DNA of 64,000 nt from Diaporthe sp. PMI_573 (lineage: Eukaryota; Ascomycota; Sordariomycetes; Diaporthales; Diaporthaceae), in the NCBI GenBank assembly GCA_021399435.1, contig JAJTUP010000064.1, positions 1-64,000 of the forward strand. Direction: 5' to 3'. The notes under the pieces were generated by a model. It was given only the letters and a program-made list of their open reading frames with translations. It was not told where the DNA came from and searched no databases. The position numbers and the translations under genes were made by a program. Below, in pieces: positions 27,462 to 39,040 of this stretch (its first letter is position 1; each line of letters opens with the position of its first letter).

Positions 27462-30288
27462 CAGTGTTGCTAATAATATAAACAATACGTATATTGGCAA
27501 TATGGACCCCCTCGCAATAATATCGTATTGTCAAGAGGCGATATTGTATTACCCAATATGAACATGACCCATATTGTATTGTATTGCCAAGAACCCAATA
27601 TATTGGCAGTGTGACAATACATCCAATATATTCCACCTGGACCTCATCATTCATCTGCCTCAGCGAAAACCTCGTCACCTTGAAAATCTCGTATCCCAAA
27701 CCATGACTTCAGGCACTCCAATGCTTCAATCACATCACTCCCAAGTCGATTTCGACGGTCTGTAATCGTTATCTTTGCCCCAGAGAAGAGTCGTTCGGGC
27801 TCCGCAGACATTGCAGGAATTGACAATATATCCACGGCCATCTTGCTCAGGCTCGGGTAGTTTTTCTGCTGCGTCTCCTCTAGCCACCATGCAAGGGCGC
27901 TCGTAAAACCATAAACCCGTTCAGACTTGCAATAACGCTCGTATTCGTCCGTGATGAGTGACGGCTGCAGGTGCTTGTTCCGCCAATTCAAGAACTCGTT
28001 CGTGGTCGCCGATGGGACCTCGCAGAGTGGAAGAGGTGATTCCACAGGCTTATATTCGTTCCACAGCGCCTCAAGCAACTCCTTCGGCGACTCAACCCAC
28101 TCCTTTTTCCAGTTCTCCTGGATGTAGTGCCATTTATGCGAAGGGTGGAGCACGATAGCTGCAACGTAGGCAGGTGATTCATCAGTAAGGCGGTAATACT
28201 TGTCCATCTTCGCCCAGCCCGAGTTATACATCGGTGCCATCACCGGATCGTCGACATTTGCCTCCTTGCCGGCTTCGAATTGTGCCAATACGAAGTCCAT
28301 AGCCAGGAGGACATTGTCGAGTGTTGCAAACGATGATTCGAGAGCCTTAGTCGTCATCTTCAGCTTCTCTAAGAAGGACTTGATCTTCTCCAAGATGGAC
28401 CAGTCCTCTGAAGAGAGCTCGTCTCCAGCGCAGTCTGCTTCCATCCATTTGTTGAAATAGCCGTCAATTGCGTCTCTAAGATTCAAGGCCGCTCTCAACA
28501 TGGTATACCACGAGCTCCACCTTGTGTCGTTGTCTCGCGCAAGCTTACGGTTATGGCTGATAGCAAGAAACTTTTGGCTGCGCTGAACATTCCGTTGGAT
28601 GTAAACGACGAAGTTGTGAAGCTTGCCAAGAGGTCCCTTCTTCCGCCACGCTTCAGTATGCTTTAGTGTCACATTATACAGACCTGGATCGTCGCGTTCG
28701 AGCTTCTCATTGTCGGTAACGAAGAGGAAGGCTTTAGCGGCGAGATTGATGATATGACCTTGGCAGCGGAGTCGGTGAACTTTGGGATCGTATCGGATGT
28801 CATATCGGCGAAGGAGGCCTGTGGGATGTTAGAACCAGTCAGTAGAAACGGTGAGTGGTACTGACCAAGCGAAAGGGATCTCATCATTGTGTCGTTATTG
28901 CCAGCATTGTCCATCACGAAGTATCCGAGTTTTGAAGCAAAGCCCCATCCGTCAACCACTTCCAAAATCGCCGCCGCGAGGTGAGAACCGTCGTGCTCAC
29001 TGTCGATGTCTTTCAACGCCAAAATATGGTGTTCCAGCTGGCCGTCTTCCGTGACATAGTGGCCGACTACGCCCAAGATGGCCAAAGAGTTGGGAGAAGT
29101 CCAAAGGTCGCAGCTGATGTGAATTCTTGTCTTCGCCGACTGTATGCGCTGCTTGACCTTGTCCTTCTGGTCTTCATACTGCCGCATGATCCATTTCCTA
29201 ATGGTCTCGTGCGTATCTGGAAGCCAAGTATCGATATCGTTATTGATGTAGGCCAAGAGTGCCCGGAACTCTGGGCATTCTACAAGCCGAAATGGGAGAG
29301 AGCAGGCCGTAATAAACCTCACGTACAACACTTCGAGCTGGTCAGGGTCGATCGAATCTCCGGATTGATCGTTGAGCCGACGGCGTTTGCGGGGATTTTC
29401 TTCTGCTGCAGCACGAGCTTGTTCGAGGATCGTTCGTATCGTTGTCACTTTAGCTGTTCGCAGGGCTCCTTTTGGCAGACCGTGGCCGTCAGGAGGAGGG
29501 CCCATAAGATGTTTTGCAGGAGCCGCAGTACCCCCAGAACAGGCATATGCTCTGTCACAATGTTTGCAACGCCACTCTTCTTTTCCGGTCCGCGGATTGT
29601 AGTATCTCGTCTCCATCTCCTCGTCTGGCATATGAGAGAAGACCCATGACGTTCTGGGTTTGGTGGAGGAGGTTGTGGAGGCTGTGCGGGGTCGAGATGA
29701 CTGGCATTTGGGCGTTTGGCTCTGGTCTAGGTCATTCAACTGCCGGCTGGAAAACTCCGAAACGTCGACTGAAATTGACTCTCTTCGTTGCGACCATTGG
29801 CCAAAAGGGAGGCATTGTTGAGGCATGGCGGTACGGTTAGTACAGTAGGCTCGACAGTGATAAAGAAAATGGGCAGAGGTGACAATGGACCATGGCCAAT
29901 GTCGGCAGGCAACCACCGGTAGGCCCGGCCCAACATGGTCCGCACCAATCGTACCTCTTATACCTCCCCTGACGCGTGGAAGAAACGCGTGGTCGCGTGT
30001 TAGGTCTGATTGTCAATAAAGACGTGTGTTGAGGTGAATACTAGCCAATAAAGTGCCCAGTATCCCTATTGCTGGTATAGGGTAAGGCCTGCCCGCTACT
30101 GTCAAAAGGCAATTTCGCCCCAGGACTGACAACCCAATATAAATAATATATTGCCAATATGGACATCATTATATTATATTGTCACAATATCAAATTCTTC
30201 ATATCATATTGTCACAATATGAGAAAGTCCATATCATATGGGTTATATTACAATATACTACTTTATTGCCATACTATTAGCAACACTG
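27462..30288 (-). mobile_element. hAT element with open transposase, 2.83 kb
   Basis: The ends are 14-bp terminal inverted repeats CAGTGTTGCTAATA at 27462 and, inverted, at 30275-30288. Both subterminal regions (27480-27650 and 30135-30270) are filled with iterated CAATATGG/CCCAATAT motifs, typical transposase-binding arrays of hAT elements. The flanking octamers do not match, so there is no visible 8-bp target duplication. Either the element is old or one flank has rearranged. On the right it joins a NACHT gene in mid-domain. Confidence 0.88.
27647..29826 (-). CDS. hAT transposase, 710 aa, two exons, apparently intact
   Basis: Model: exons 29826-28866 and 28818-27647, with a 47-bp intron (GTCAGT...CACAG). 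The phase joins SLSLG to LLRRYDIRYDPKVHRLRCQG, and the total of 2133 nt is a multiple of three. Domains: a BED-type zinc finger near residues 70-110 (EEWRCKHCDRAYACSGG...KHL) and the catalytic region with CDLWTSPNSLAILGVVGHYV and LGYFVMDNAGNNDTMMRSL. These are followed by the C-x2-H motif CQGHIINL, NDTRWSSWYTM, and the C-terminal hAT dimerisation domain YPSLSKMAVDILSIPAMSAE...ERLFS. No stop or frameshift is seen. Inferred role: cut-and-paste transposition via the CAGTGTTGC ends. Start chosen at the first ATG after the subterminal repeats; an upstream in-frame ATG at 29916 is possible. Confidence 0.9.
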
Positions 30289-31434
30289 CCTTCTTCTTCA
30301 AAGACCAAGACCAGAACACCGTCCGGCAGGCACTCTGCGCACTGCTTCACCAGCTCTTCTCTCAGAAGCCGTCTCTGATCAAACATGCCATGACACAATT
30401 CCGCAGGAATGGGCAAGGTTTGATTAACTCTACAGAATCGCTCTGGAAGGTTCTACAAAACGCTATAAAAGATCCCCAGGCAGGACCTGTAATCATAGTC
30501 CTTGATGCCCTGGACGAATGTGCCGAATCAGAGTTTGCGGACCTGATGCGGAATGTGGAGAGCCAATTCTGCAGCGACCATTTGGGCCATGGCAAGTTGA
30601 AGTATCTTCTAACCTGCCGCCCGTATGACCAGATCGTGTCCAAGTTCCGCGGCATATTGGACGCTTTTCCAAATATCTGGATACCTGGGGAGGAAGAGTC
30701 AGAAACGATCAGTCAGGAGGTGAATCATGTTATTATGCGCCGGGTCAATCAGCTGTCGATGAAGAAGCGCCTCTCACCTGAAATCAAGAGCCACCTGGAG
30801 AAAAGACTACAGGAGACTACCCACCGCACTTATCTCTGGGTATACCTTGTATTCGACTACTTGGACAAAGAAGACTTTAAAAAGACACTAAAGGGGGTCG
30901 AGTCCACTATTACAACACTTTCGAGGAGTATCAATGAGGCATATGAGCAAATTCTTACTAGGACTAAGGAAGATCTGATGGTTCGGACGATGGTTCGGAA
31001 AGCCTTGAGCATTATCTTGGCGGCGAGCCGGCCGCTAACCCTCTCGGAAATGAAAGTTGCCGTGAATATAGACGACACATCACAGTCTATTCACGACCTC
31101 GACTTGGAGGATGACGAGGACTTCAAGACGCGTCTCAGATCTTTGGTGTGGATTGTTCGTCTCAATCCATCAACGCAGTATTTATTTCCTTCACCAAACA
31201 CCTCGCGAGTTTCTCGCAGATTTGGCATCGCCCACGACTATTTCGTCAGAGCTACACTGGCATCACTCTATCACTACCCAAGACGCACACGCAGTTCTTG
31301 CGAAGCTCTGCGTGCTCTATCTGAACTTCTTCAACTCCAACGTTAGTCTACCGACAGATGCGAATGAGGAAGCCGGCCACTCTTTCAATAGACACGCCTT
31401 CTTAGATTACTCGGCCCAAGGTAGAGGAGTCTGA
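30289..31434 (+). pseudogene. NACHT NTPase gene, 3' half, frameshifted
   Basis: Reading starts at the hAT edge with FFFKDQDQNTVRQALCALLH, a stretch that in NACHT proteins follows Walker A by about 25 residues. Walker A itself is absent and is not found on the far side of the hAT element. Walker B is clear (PVIIVLDALDECAE), followed by LKYLLTCRPYDQIV and the winged-helix-like region. Near 31140 the frame shifts: RSL is in the first frame and CGLFVSIHQRSIYFLHQT in the next, and the protein trails off around 31434. It is a dead STAND receptor, broken by hAT insertion, deletion and an indel. Before damage it would have been a cytoplasmic signalling NTPase. Confidence 0.8.
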
Positions 31435-32340
31435 GGATGACGAATTTTCTCCGGAAGCACCGTTGCCACCTTTGGGCGTTGATACGGAGGACCTCGCTTC
31501 GATAGCTACAGTCGACGCTGTAGAAGCCTCATCACCCACTGAGACAGACTACAACGGCCGAGTGAAATCCCTCGCACGTCAGCTGGCGGACCAGTTGATC
31601 AGATTCCGAGGATGTTGTGTAGGTTGTCACCGTTTAGCTAAACTCTAGCATGATTAAGACCCAAGGGAGCATACTAGTCTTGCAGCTTACCTAGAATCCC
31701 ACAGCTGACCTCTGCCCCGAGGTCCTCAGCTCTACTCGCATCGCCTCTCTAGAGGATGATCTTTCTGGAAAGATAAGCGCTGCAAGTCGGCGACAGATCT
31801 ATTGCGGCCTTGGGTCCGGGAACCAGGCGTCTCATATCTGCCTAAATAAAGATGAACGAATCACAAACGTCGCGGGAGTCGGCTTTGACGTGGATAGCAT
31901 CACAGGATTTCCCACCAACCTTGCTGTTGGCCAAGCAAGGGATTCGATGGTGTCCTACCCAGATGCCTGTTTCATATCTCCAGTCAGACCTCCATCTCCT
32001 TCCGAGACAGGTTCAATACTTCGATGCGGCCGGGAACTAGCATCAAGTCCACCGCCCTGTGCATCAAATCCCACATTACACATTCGGTCGACTCATTGGC
32101 TTCGAAGATGTATCGCTGTACTTGCTGTTCCCGCACCTATACCGCTAAGGGGAACAGTCTAGTCGTCTTCGGGATGAAGATTTTCGCACATGGATGGACG
32201 GCGTGTTGCTCCCCGTTATTTATAAGCATTACAGCTGTTCCCACGTCCAACACTACCCCTCGAGCTATGACCACAGTCACTATAATGCCACAGCTGGCGG
32301 GGACGAGACACTCGCCCAGCGAGTGCATCCAGTTACACTA
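31435..32340 (+). pseudogene. remnants of an uncharacterised multi-exon fungal gene
   Basis: Successive plus-strand stretches read as protein. One contains EDEFSPEAPLPPLGVDTEDL and YNGRVKSLARQLADQLIRFR. A second, after a possible intron ending CCCACAG at about 31703, contains KISAASRRQIYCGLGSGNQA and GFDVDSITGFPTNLAVGQAR. A third at 32050-32340 contains PHYTFGRLIGFEDVSLYLLF and DFRTWMDGVLLPVIYKHYSC. A stop interrupts the third near 32151-32153. I have an impression of a repeated, uncharacterised Aspergillus gene family but cannot name it. It is probably one gene in decay. It lies between the NACHT remnant and the PD-(D/E)XK gene. Confidence 0.4.
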
Positions 32341-32791
32341 TTGACTTCACTCTGAACACTCGGGCGGGCCAGAACCCACACGGTGTCGGCAGCCACAGCA
32401 CACCGGGTATCTTCAACACCAACTAGATTGACTCGAGTGAGCAGTGCGACGGGAAGTTGATCTATTCCTCCTTCTCCTGTTACAAGTCACTGTTGCCTGT
32501 AACCCCGTCTTCCCTGTATAGATTGGTGTTTGTAATATAGTGGTCCCGGTATATGTGAGCTAGAGCGATGACCCCAGCCACTATAAGGACCTCCAACGTC
32601 TTTCAATGCAGCGTTCAACGACTCTCGCGGCTACACTCGAGCTTCGTTCACTCATTGACTATCTTGTAGAAGACAGTGTCCCGCATCCCGGTCCTATCAC
32701 TCACCAGAGCAGCAATGCTATCAAGCTGCAACTCCCTCTTCTCATCATGCAGTACCACCTGCGCAAGGTGTTGTCCTAACTTGCACAGGGG
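32341..32791. other. short spacer
   Basis: No clear gene. It may hold more decayed exon sequence of the preceding remnant (a helical reading around 32620-32775). Confidence 0.35.
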
Positions 32792-34365
32792 TTAGGTATT
32801 TGGAACACTGGCAGATATTTGGTTTTCCGTTGGTCTTCGTCCTGCATCAAGAACCACTTGCCGTAGGAATGGCCAGTAAGTGCGGCTGGCCCAATTGCGC
32901 AGGAGCTGCAGCGCGTAGGCGACTTGGTAGATTCCTAGTACGGAACTTGTTGTGCCCATGAATAGCTTTGTCCATAGGACGGTCCTTTTTTCCTCTTGCG
33001 TCGTGATTACAAGGTACCAATCGTGCCCTTGGACAATGACAGCAGGTAGAAAGTCAGGTAATGTGGTGGTTGGCTGCTTCTGTAGTTGTTGATCTAGTGG
33101 AGGGGGCTGTTGGTCTTGCTCTGGGCCTGATGTGCTGCCAGTTTCTTCTGCTTGTTCCTTTTCTTGTTGTCCACTTTCTTCATCCTGACTGCTCTCGTCC
33201 ATGCTGCAATCCAGAGATAAGCGCAGAAGCTCTCGCAAGAAACCCCAGTGGGCAGATTGCCACACGCCCATCTGTAAGGTTGCATCAGCCCAGCCCTCGC
33301 CCGTCTTCTTAGTCTCGAGACTGAGAGCAATGGGGCGCTTCCGTAGAGGATAGTAATCTGTGTGGTTGATGGTATTATTGGGGAGGGATTGCCGAAGTGT
33401 CTCAATTGCAGGCTCCACTGAGGATGCAAGTGGATCCAAGGAGGGCTCGATATAAATGCAGAAGTCGATTTTCTTGGACGGTGAGATTGCTGGCATGTAA
33501 CGGGCACCGAGGGAAGCCGTGGGGCTACAAGACGTTTTCACAAGGGGTCAGTCGACATGCATCCCAAATTAAACGACCTCGATCGACGACAGACTTACCA
33601 CGTTACAAAATCAACCAGACTCGTCTTAGCAGGCTTGTCAAGCGGATGGAGGGCTAAGCGCAGCATGGGAGTATGGACATGTGCATTCCAGACGGCCTCA
33701 GGATGGAGGTTTTGCTGACACTCCGTCGCATCGGCAAAGATTTGGAGAACGGACTGAATGGTGGGCATATGACCGGCTTGGGTACGGTTGGTGGAAAACA
33801 AGTAGTCGTCATTGACAAGCTTGGAGACTTGCCAGTCAGCATGGGACGCAAGGGCAGGCTTGATTCCGGGGTGAAGGACGCCTTTGCCGCGGGCAAGCTG
33901 CTCCATGGCATCGACGAACTCGCGGAGCGGCAGAGGCGGGTTTGAGAGGCTCGAAAGATCGCGCAGGGAGATGCCATGGTCCGTCAGCTCCAGAGCAGCG
34001 AGATGCTTCTGGGGGGAGATGCGGCGTGAGTGTTGTTGCGACTCGGACTGGGACGATCGAACGGACAGGGACTCGGCGGCCGCGGACCTGGACGACAGCG
34101 GGCCCCTCTTGGTGTGATGACGCTTCGGTCTGGGCGTGTCATCGTCGGCATTATGGCGCTTGGAGGGCCGGGGACTGCCATCGCCAGTTGTGGATGATGA
34201 TATAGACATGGCAGAAGGTTCTGGTGTCGCGAGCGCCGAGGCGTCGTATCGTCGTCGTTTGCGCGGGTTCGGGTTCTTTAGCAGCGCCGGCGCGGCTTGG
34301 GGGTGTGATAAATCTTGGTCGGCCTTGTTAAGCCAGTTTTCTATGCTGGCGCGAGTGCTGAACAT
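32792..34365 (-). CDS. fungal PD-(D/E)XK nuclease-like protein, 499 aa, two exons
   Basis: Exons 34365-33599 and 33524-32792, 74-bp intron (GTAAGT...TTGTAG), phases matching, 1500 nt. The N-terminal 120 residues are disordered and basic (PRKRRRYDAS, PRPSKRHNADDDTPRPKRHH). The C-terminal half has the core of the fungal PD-(D/E)XK family (Pfam PDDEXK_12 type): KKIDFCIYIEP with the candidate catalytic Asp (about D276), NHTDYYPLRKRPIALSLETK giving the E-x-K (about E326/K328), then a GVWQSAHWGFL helix and a long Gln/Glu-rich insert. It ends after WPFLRQVVLDAGRR. The fold suggests nuclease activity but no substrate is known. The family is very common in fungal accessory genomes. The nucleus is likely from the basic N-terminus. 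The frame is undamaged. Confidence 0.8.
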
Positions 34366-34934
34366 GGCGAGCGTCGTTAGTAGTTGATGATCAAGTTACC
34401 CGGGCGAGTGCAGTCAAGAAATTGGCTGACCATGATTGTTTACTTCTAAGTCGCTTACGTGATGCGGGGGGGCATTGACGGGGGAATCGGCAGTGGACCG
34501 GACGATACTTACCTCAGGCCCACTGGGCGCGCTTAATAGCGCGACGCCTTCCCTAAAGGGGTAATGCTCCCAGAGCCACGTGACCCACGCGTCTGTTCGC
34601 TTAGTTACCTCAGGCACTCAGACCCACACACTAGCCGAATAGACGCAAGCGCTAAGCGCACGTAATTCTGTGTGTGGGCCTGAGAGATTTTCGGCACAAT
34701 TTGGTGGCCCATCCCTTAGGATACATATTGTCAGATGTTGTCACGGCCTGCACGAGATGCAGCATGGGAGCTGGGTCTATTGGCGCTATCAACGAATATT
34801 CTAAGCTGAGGAGAGGAGAAGAAAGGGGAGAGCGAAGCTCTGGCGGTCTCTGGCTCGCGAAGTCTTGACGCGACTGTGGGGCTAAGGGTTAGGGTCCTTG
34901 TGACGGCCAGAGGGCTTGCCTGACCGTGGCTGCC
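34366..34934. other. upstream region of the PD-(D/E)XK gene
   Basis: Likely promoter and leader. An imperfect inverted repeat, CTCAGACCCACACAC at 34617 and GTGTGTGGGCCTGAG at 34670, may mark a small decayed element. No gene recognised. Confidence 0.4.
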
Positions 34935-35129
34935 GTCACAGATGTGACGGGTAGCCAAGAGGTGTGTGCCTGAGGCATCAATATGTCCGTCATGACAAAA
35001 CCAGCCCCCAACGGGAGGGGTCGCGCTAGAGAACCTAGACAAGACATGATCACAACACACACAGTGACCACCCCATCAATGGGACCATAATTACACGTCC
35101 CATATACCTAAAAGGGTGATAATCTGACA
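34935..35129. mobile_element. solo LTR of the Copia family, second copy
   Basis: Nearly identical to the LTR at 22121-22314 from GATGTGACGGGTAGCCAAGA to GGGTGATAATCTGACA. The 5' tip is altered (CGTCACA instead of TGTCA) and no target duplication is evident, so the left edge is rearranged. Confidence 0.85.
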
Positions 35130-35894
35130 CATATATTTTGTATGTATCCTCAGCTGTAAATTATATATCCCCATCTGTTACGCCAGACCGATTTTATCAA
35201 GAGAATTACAATGCCTTATATTACCTTTAATGCAACAGAAAACATCAAAATAGCTGTGTGCGAAAGATCTATAATGTCTTAGCTACCGATTAAATTAAGT
35301 ATCATTTGGATATAATGCTTTATTGTTGAGATATCGCGGTCAATACTGCGCGTGCTGCGCAACTTGCTCCTAGTAGTCGACATGTGGTTACTTCTACAGA
35401 TGTCGTCTCGCGATTATATGTACAATTCCCTAGACGCATTTTAACTCTCTGGCAAGCTCCAACTAATAATTCCATCCGGCCAGGTCGCGCCTAGGTTAAA
35501 TTGCCACCTCGGCCATAGACAGAGACCCAAACAACTCAACGTAATCAACGAGTTGATCAACGAGTTGATCAACGGCCAACTCAACCAACTCAATGGAGGA
35601 CTTTATTAGTAAGCTGCCCAACTCAATATTACCTTGAAATTGGTGGATCTCGTTGATTTCGTGGATATGAAGTGGGTCTACTAGCCACTGTTAGTGACTG
35701 TAACTGCGGACTGGTATAAATCCTAACAGCGACCCCGTAACTAAGGCTACCTATGTGTGGCTTGTACGTGTGGCAGATCACCTAATTTCCCTGGCCGCCA
35801 CCTCCTTTTAGCCTCTGTTCTGCCCTCAATTCTGCTTCTAACTGCCACATCGATTTCAACAGCTACACCGATTGCATTGCGTAACTAGCTCAGG
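35130..35894. other. AT-rich spacer leading to a hAT copy
   Basis: Contains tandem ATCAACGAGTTG units at about 35545-35575 and may include the 5' terminal region of the hAT element that follows. No gene recognised. Confidence 0.4.
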
Positions 35895-37204
35895 ATGAGT
35901 ATTTTATCAGATTCTGACGCCATCACTGCTGTTGACGATGATGGAAATTTTAGGTCGTCTCCAGCGCCTTCTACAGCTTTCACGCCATTCTCGCCAGCTC
36001 GAAGTTCTAAGTCGATATCCAGAAAGGCAACGACAGGAAGTGGGTTTGCGAAATTTGCATCCGCAAGAACATTCTTAAGCCAAAGACCTTCACATCAACG
36101 GGCACCCAAAATACCCTAAACCACCTCTATGACGATCACAGGATTTGTGCGCCTGAAGGGAAGACAAAATCAGCCTCGCAGCTAAGAGCAGAGGGCCGGA
36201 ATGCCAAGGGACAGTCAACCATCGCCGAGCTGATGAAACTTGATACCAATAAGCCTAGAGAACAGGCAATTGCGAATGGCTTCATCAAGAACTTCGACAA
36301 GAAGCAGTTCCAACGACTTCTAATGGAATGGATCGTGGAGGCCAACCTCTCGTTCGAAACGGCAGAACATGACAAGCTCAGGAAGATTTTCGCATATCTG
36401 AACCCTTGCGTGAAGCTCTGTGACGCCAATCTTTCCGCAACATCTATTCGCAGGAAAATCGTGGCATCATACGAACAGCACAAGACGAAGGTTATGGAGG
36501 TCCTCCAGAGCTCTCCCGGCCTAATTCACGTCTCTTTTAATGGGTGGAGGTCCGGAAATCGGCACGCGTTATATGGGATTATGTGTTTCTTTTAAGACGA
36601 GAAAAACAAGCCCCGCAAAATCGTCCTTGGAGTACCCGAGGTCTCTACTCGCCATTCTGGCACAAATATTGCAGCAGAAGTCCTCGAGATTATCGATTCA
36701 TATGGTATAAAGAATAAGATCGGGTATTTCACGCTTGATAACGCCGAAAACAACGACTCAGCAATGGCTGTGATCGGAGGAGAGTTGGGTTTCGATGGAC
36801 GCAAGCGCAGAGGTCGATGCTTTGGCCACATACTCAACCTCTCTGCCAAAGCATTGCTTTTTGGCTCCAATCCAGAGGCCTTTGAGAATTAGCTTTCCGG
36901 CACAGCAGCGTTATCTGAAACTGAACACGATCTTTGGAGGAGGAGAGGGCCAGTCGGGAAGCTCCACAACCTCGTTGTTGACATCGACAGATCTGATGTG
37001 CTGAGTTACCTTCTTCGAGGTGTTCAGCAGGCTGATATGGACCAATCTATCGATCCGAGAGTTCGAGCGAGGAAGCCTCTGAACATCGTCGTCGATAACG
37101 ATACCAGATGGCTGTCCCAGCTCTATATGATCCGCCGCGCGATAAAACTCCGTCCTTACCTCGATGTGATGATTCTTAAGAACGCGGATATTCGCACTAC
37201 CTAA
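35895..37204 (+). pseudogene. hAT transposase copy 1 of a pair: 5' part, two stops and a frameshift
   Basis: An N-terminal stretch starting MSILSDSDAITAVDDDG is followed, after a frame change near 36000, by a BED-type finger (WVCEICIRKN...LNHLYDDH). Then come a helical domain and the catalytic region (VSFNGWRSGNRHALYGIMCF, NIGYFTLDNAENND-type motif, CFGHILNLSAKAL, NDTRWLSQLYM). TAA at 36593-36595 and TAG at 36890-36892 interrupt it. The inverted copy at 43283-44965 has CAA and CAG at these sites, so both are C-to-T changes. Homology ends at about 37184 and the dimerisation domain is missing. The overlap with the other copy is about 650 bp in inverted orientation. Confidence 0.88.
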
Positions 37205-37237
37205 ATCGGATGCCACACCACCTTTTCTGACTAAGCA
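37187..37237 (+). repeat. short direct repeat, copy 1
   Basis: GCGGATATTCGC followed by AAATCGGATGCCACAC and CTTTTC-TGACTAA recurs at 38376-38426. The first copy begins exactly where hAT homology stops, so it may be an element end or deletion junction. Confidence 0.6.
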
Positions 37238-37388
37238 GACCCAACGCTTTTTTTTACTATGGGCGCGCCATACAAAAAATTAATGTGACTACACTGACTG
37301 CTATGCTACATCACACACACGATTCTGAAGCCAACGTCGGCACCAAATAAACGCTATATCGCTTTTCTGATGGTGTTTTCGTACCCAA

Positions 37389-37923
37389 CTAAGCCACGTC
37401 GTCGGCCCAGACATCGTCGTCGCCCCACGTAGGCGTGGGCGCCACGGCGACGATTTCGTCTTGCGTTTCTTTACGAACGCCACCGCCGTCACTATCGTCA
37501 GCCGTTAGGTCTATGGTGGGCAGCTGGTTGACGGTCTTCCGCTGCTTTTTAGCCGTCGGCCCCGTGTTTGAGGGTATCGCCGCCGGCGCCGACGAAGCCG
37601 GCGCTTCTCTTCGCTTCCTTTGCTTCTTGAGGAACTAAATGAATTACTCTCAGGCGTCTTCTTCGCTATTTTCTTAAATGTCCGGGCACTATTCTGTTGT
37701 GGCCTCTCCTAGGCGGCCAATAAAACCAAAACGGTCTATTTGAAAAGCCTCGACGATGTTCCAGAGGGTCCAGATCAAGGTCGCCGAGCATCTCATATTG
37801 CGCAGCTTGCGAGTATATCTTGTGCAATATTGACAAGAGGTTCTGTTGGAAATCACTATATAAGTTCTCTAATCTGTACCCTACCACCATTGTTGTTCCC
37901 AGAGGTTCTCTGGCGAATCCCAT
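37389..37923 (-). pseudogene. decayed C-terminal tail, possibly transposase
   Basis: Minus-strand coding-like sequence ends at TAG 37389-37391 with a basic then acidic tail: PTAKKQRKTVNQLPTIDLTA, then DDSDGGG...WGDDDVWADD. Upstream, in a shifted frame, are GDLDLDPLEHRRGFSNRPFW and ARKTPES-type basic sequence. The shift lies near 37630. Such tails occur in fungal transposases and in nuclear proteins. I cannot assign the family. Confidence 0.35.
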
Positions 37924-38375
37924 ACAATTCTTGAACCTAGACCTATGGCAATATAAAAGCGGACTTCACACATGAGAGGCAGCCTCTGTATCCACGTTCT
38001 CTTGGACCCTCTGGTCTGAGTCCACATTCAATGGGTCCCGAATTGATCGCAAACTTCAAAGGGTTCTCTGCGATTTGACCCCTGATATATGCGGAAGCAG
38101 GGTTTTCAGTATCCTACTCCCATTCTCCCTCCCAGTCCTTCCAGTGTTCATCTACGTAAGTAAACGAAGCCCTCTAAACAAAATGGATTTCAACTATCTC
38201 TCCTTCCATTCTGTTCCTTACTACACGACTTTTCTAGAATGACCACCGTGCTAACCCACAACAGTTGAACGAGGATCTCTTTCCCGTTGACGTCTCTGCC
38301 CAGACTTTCCCGCAAATGAACCATCAGAGTATTCATTCTCTCGGCAGGAAATGACATGGTGCGTTTTGTTTTGAA

Positions 38376-38426
38376 AGCGGATATTCGCTCAACCAAAATC
38401 GGATGCCACACAACTTTTCATGACTA
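38376..38426 (+). repeat. short direct repeat, copy 2
   Basis: Second copy of the GCGGATATTCGC...AAATCGGATGCCACAC sequence of 37187-37237, same orientation, 1.19 kb away. The two bracket the decayed tail region. Confidence 0.6.
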
Positions 38427-39040
38427 ATCATGCCGCCCCGTATGTATAAATTACAAAACACCATTTATCCGCCACCAATTAATTGACTCAGATCAGCTAT
38501 TTAGCGAGATATTACTCTAAAGATCTTGATTACCGTAGCATGAAAGCATCTACAGGAAGTCCGCGCCATCGCGGGCTGTAAACAGGGGTTGTAGGGCTGA
38601 TAGCGCGCTTGCAACGTCGGGAATGCGATCGGCGGTTAGCGCAAACCCCGTTTGCGCCGAGGAGTTCAGGCCCGCTTTACCATCCCGTCCCAAACATCAA
38701 CATCGGGAGCATCCTGGTACTGCAGGTAATTATAGGCATCTCACTGCTGCTATTGTGCCTTTTAGTTGGCCGCATTCAACGTTGCTGCGAACTTTGGGAG
38801 GCTGCGGCCCGCGTCACATGAATTTGTCCTGGTGGCTGCCTGGAGCGTGTTCGAATCAGGACCTATCAGCTGACGGCGGGTCCAACCCGGGGCTATGCTG
38901 TGTGCTTATTTGCGGCGGCCTCAGCTGGCCCAAACCCCGCACCACGATTCTTCCACGCTCCCAGAGCGGGTTCAATGCCTTGCCGAGAACTAAACTGAGC
39001 TCCTGCCATCGCAAAAACCGAAATCGTACTAAACATAGCT
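38427..39040. other. upstream region of the HET-NACHT-ankyrin gene
   Basis: Presumed promoter and leader. Short plus-strand frames here are not convincing. No TATA-like box or obvious binding sites stand out. Confidence 0.4.

Noticed and set aside
28981..29649. 222-codon plus-strand frame within the hAT element
   Set aside because: Antisense of the hAT transposase, whose domains are unmistakable on the minus strand.
27462..30288. 8-bp target duplication for the hAT element
   Set aside because: The flanking octamers (CAGCATGA and CCTTCTTC) do not match, so I do not claim a simple insertion.
30159..30288. N-terminal 43 codons of the frame leading into the NACHT remnant
   Set aside because: They translate the AT-rich subterminal repeats of the hAT element and are not part of the NACHT protein.
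34883..34895. GGGTTAGGG as a telomere-like repeat
   Set aside because: Only one or two units; no array, so no evidence of a telomere or interstitial telomeric tract.
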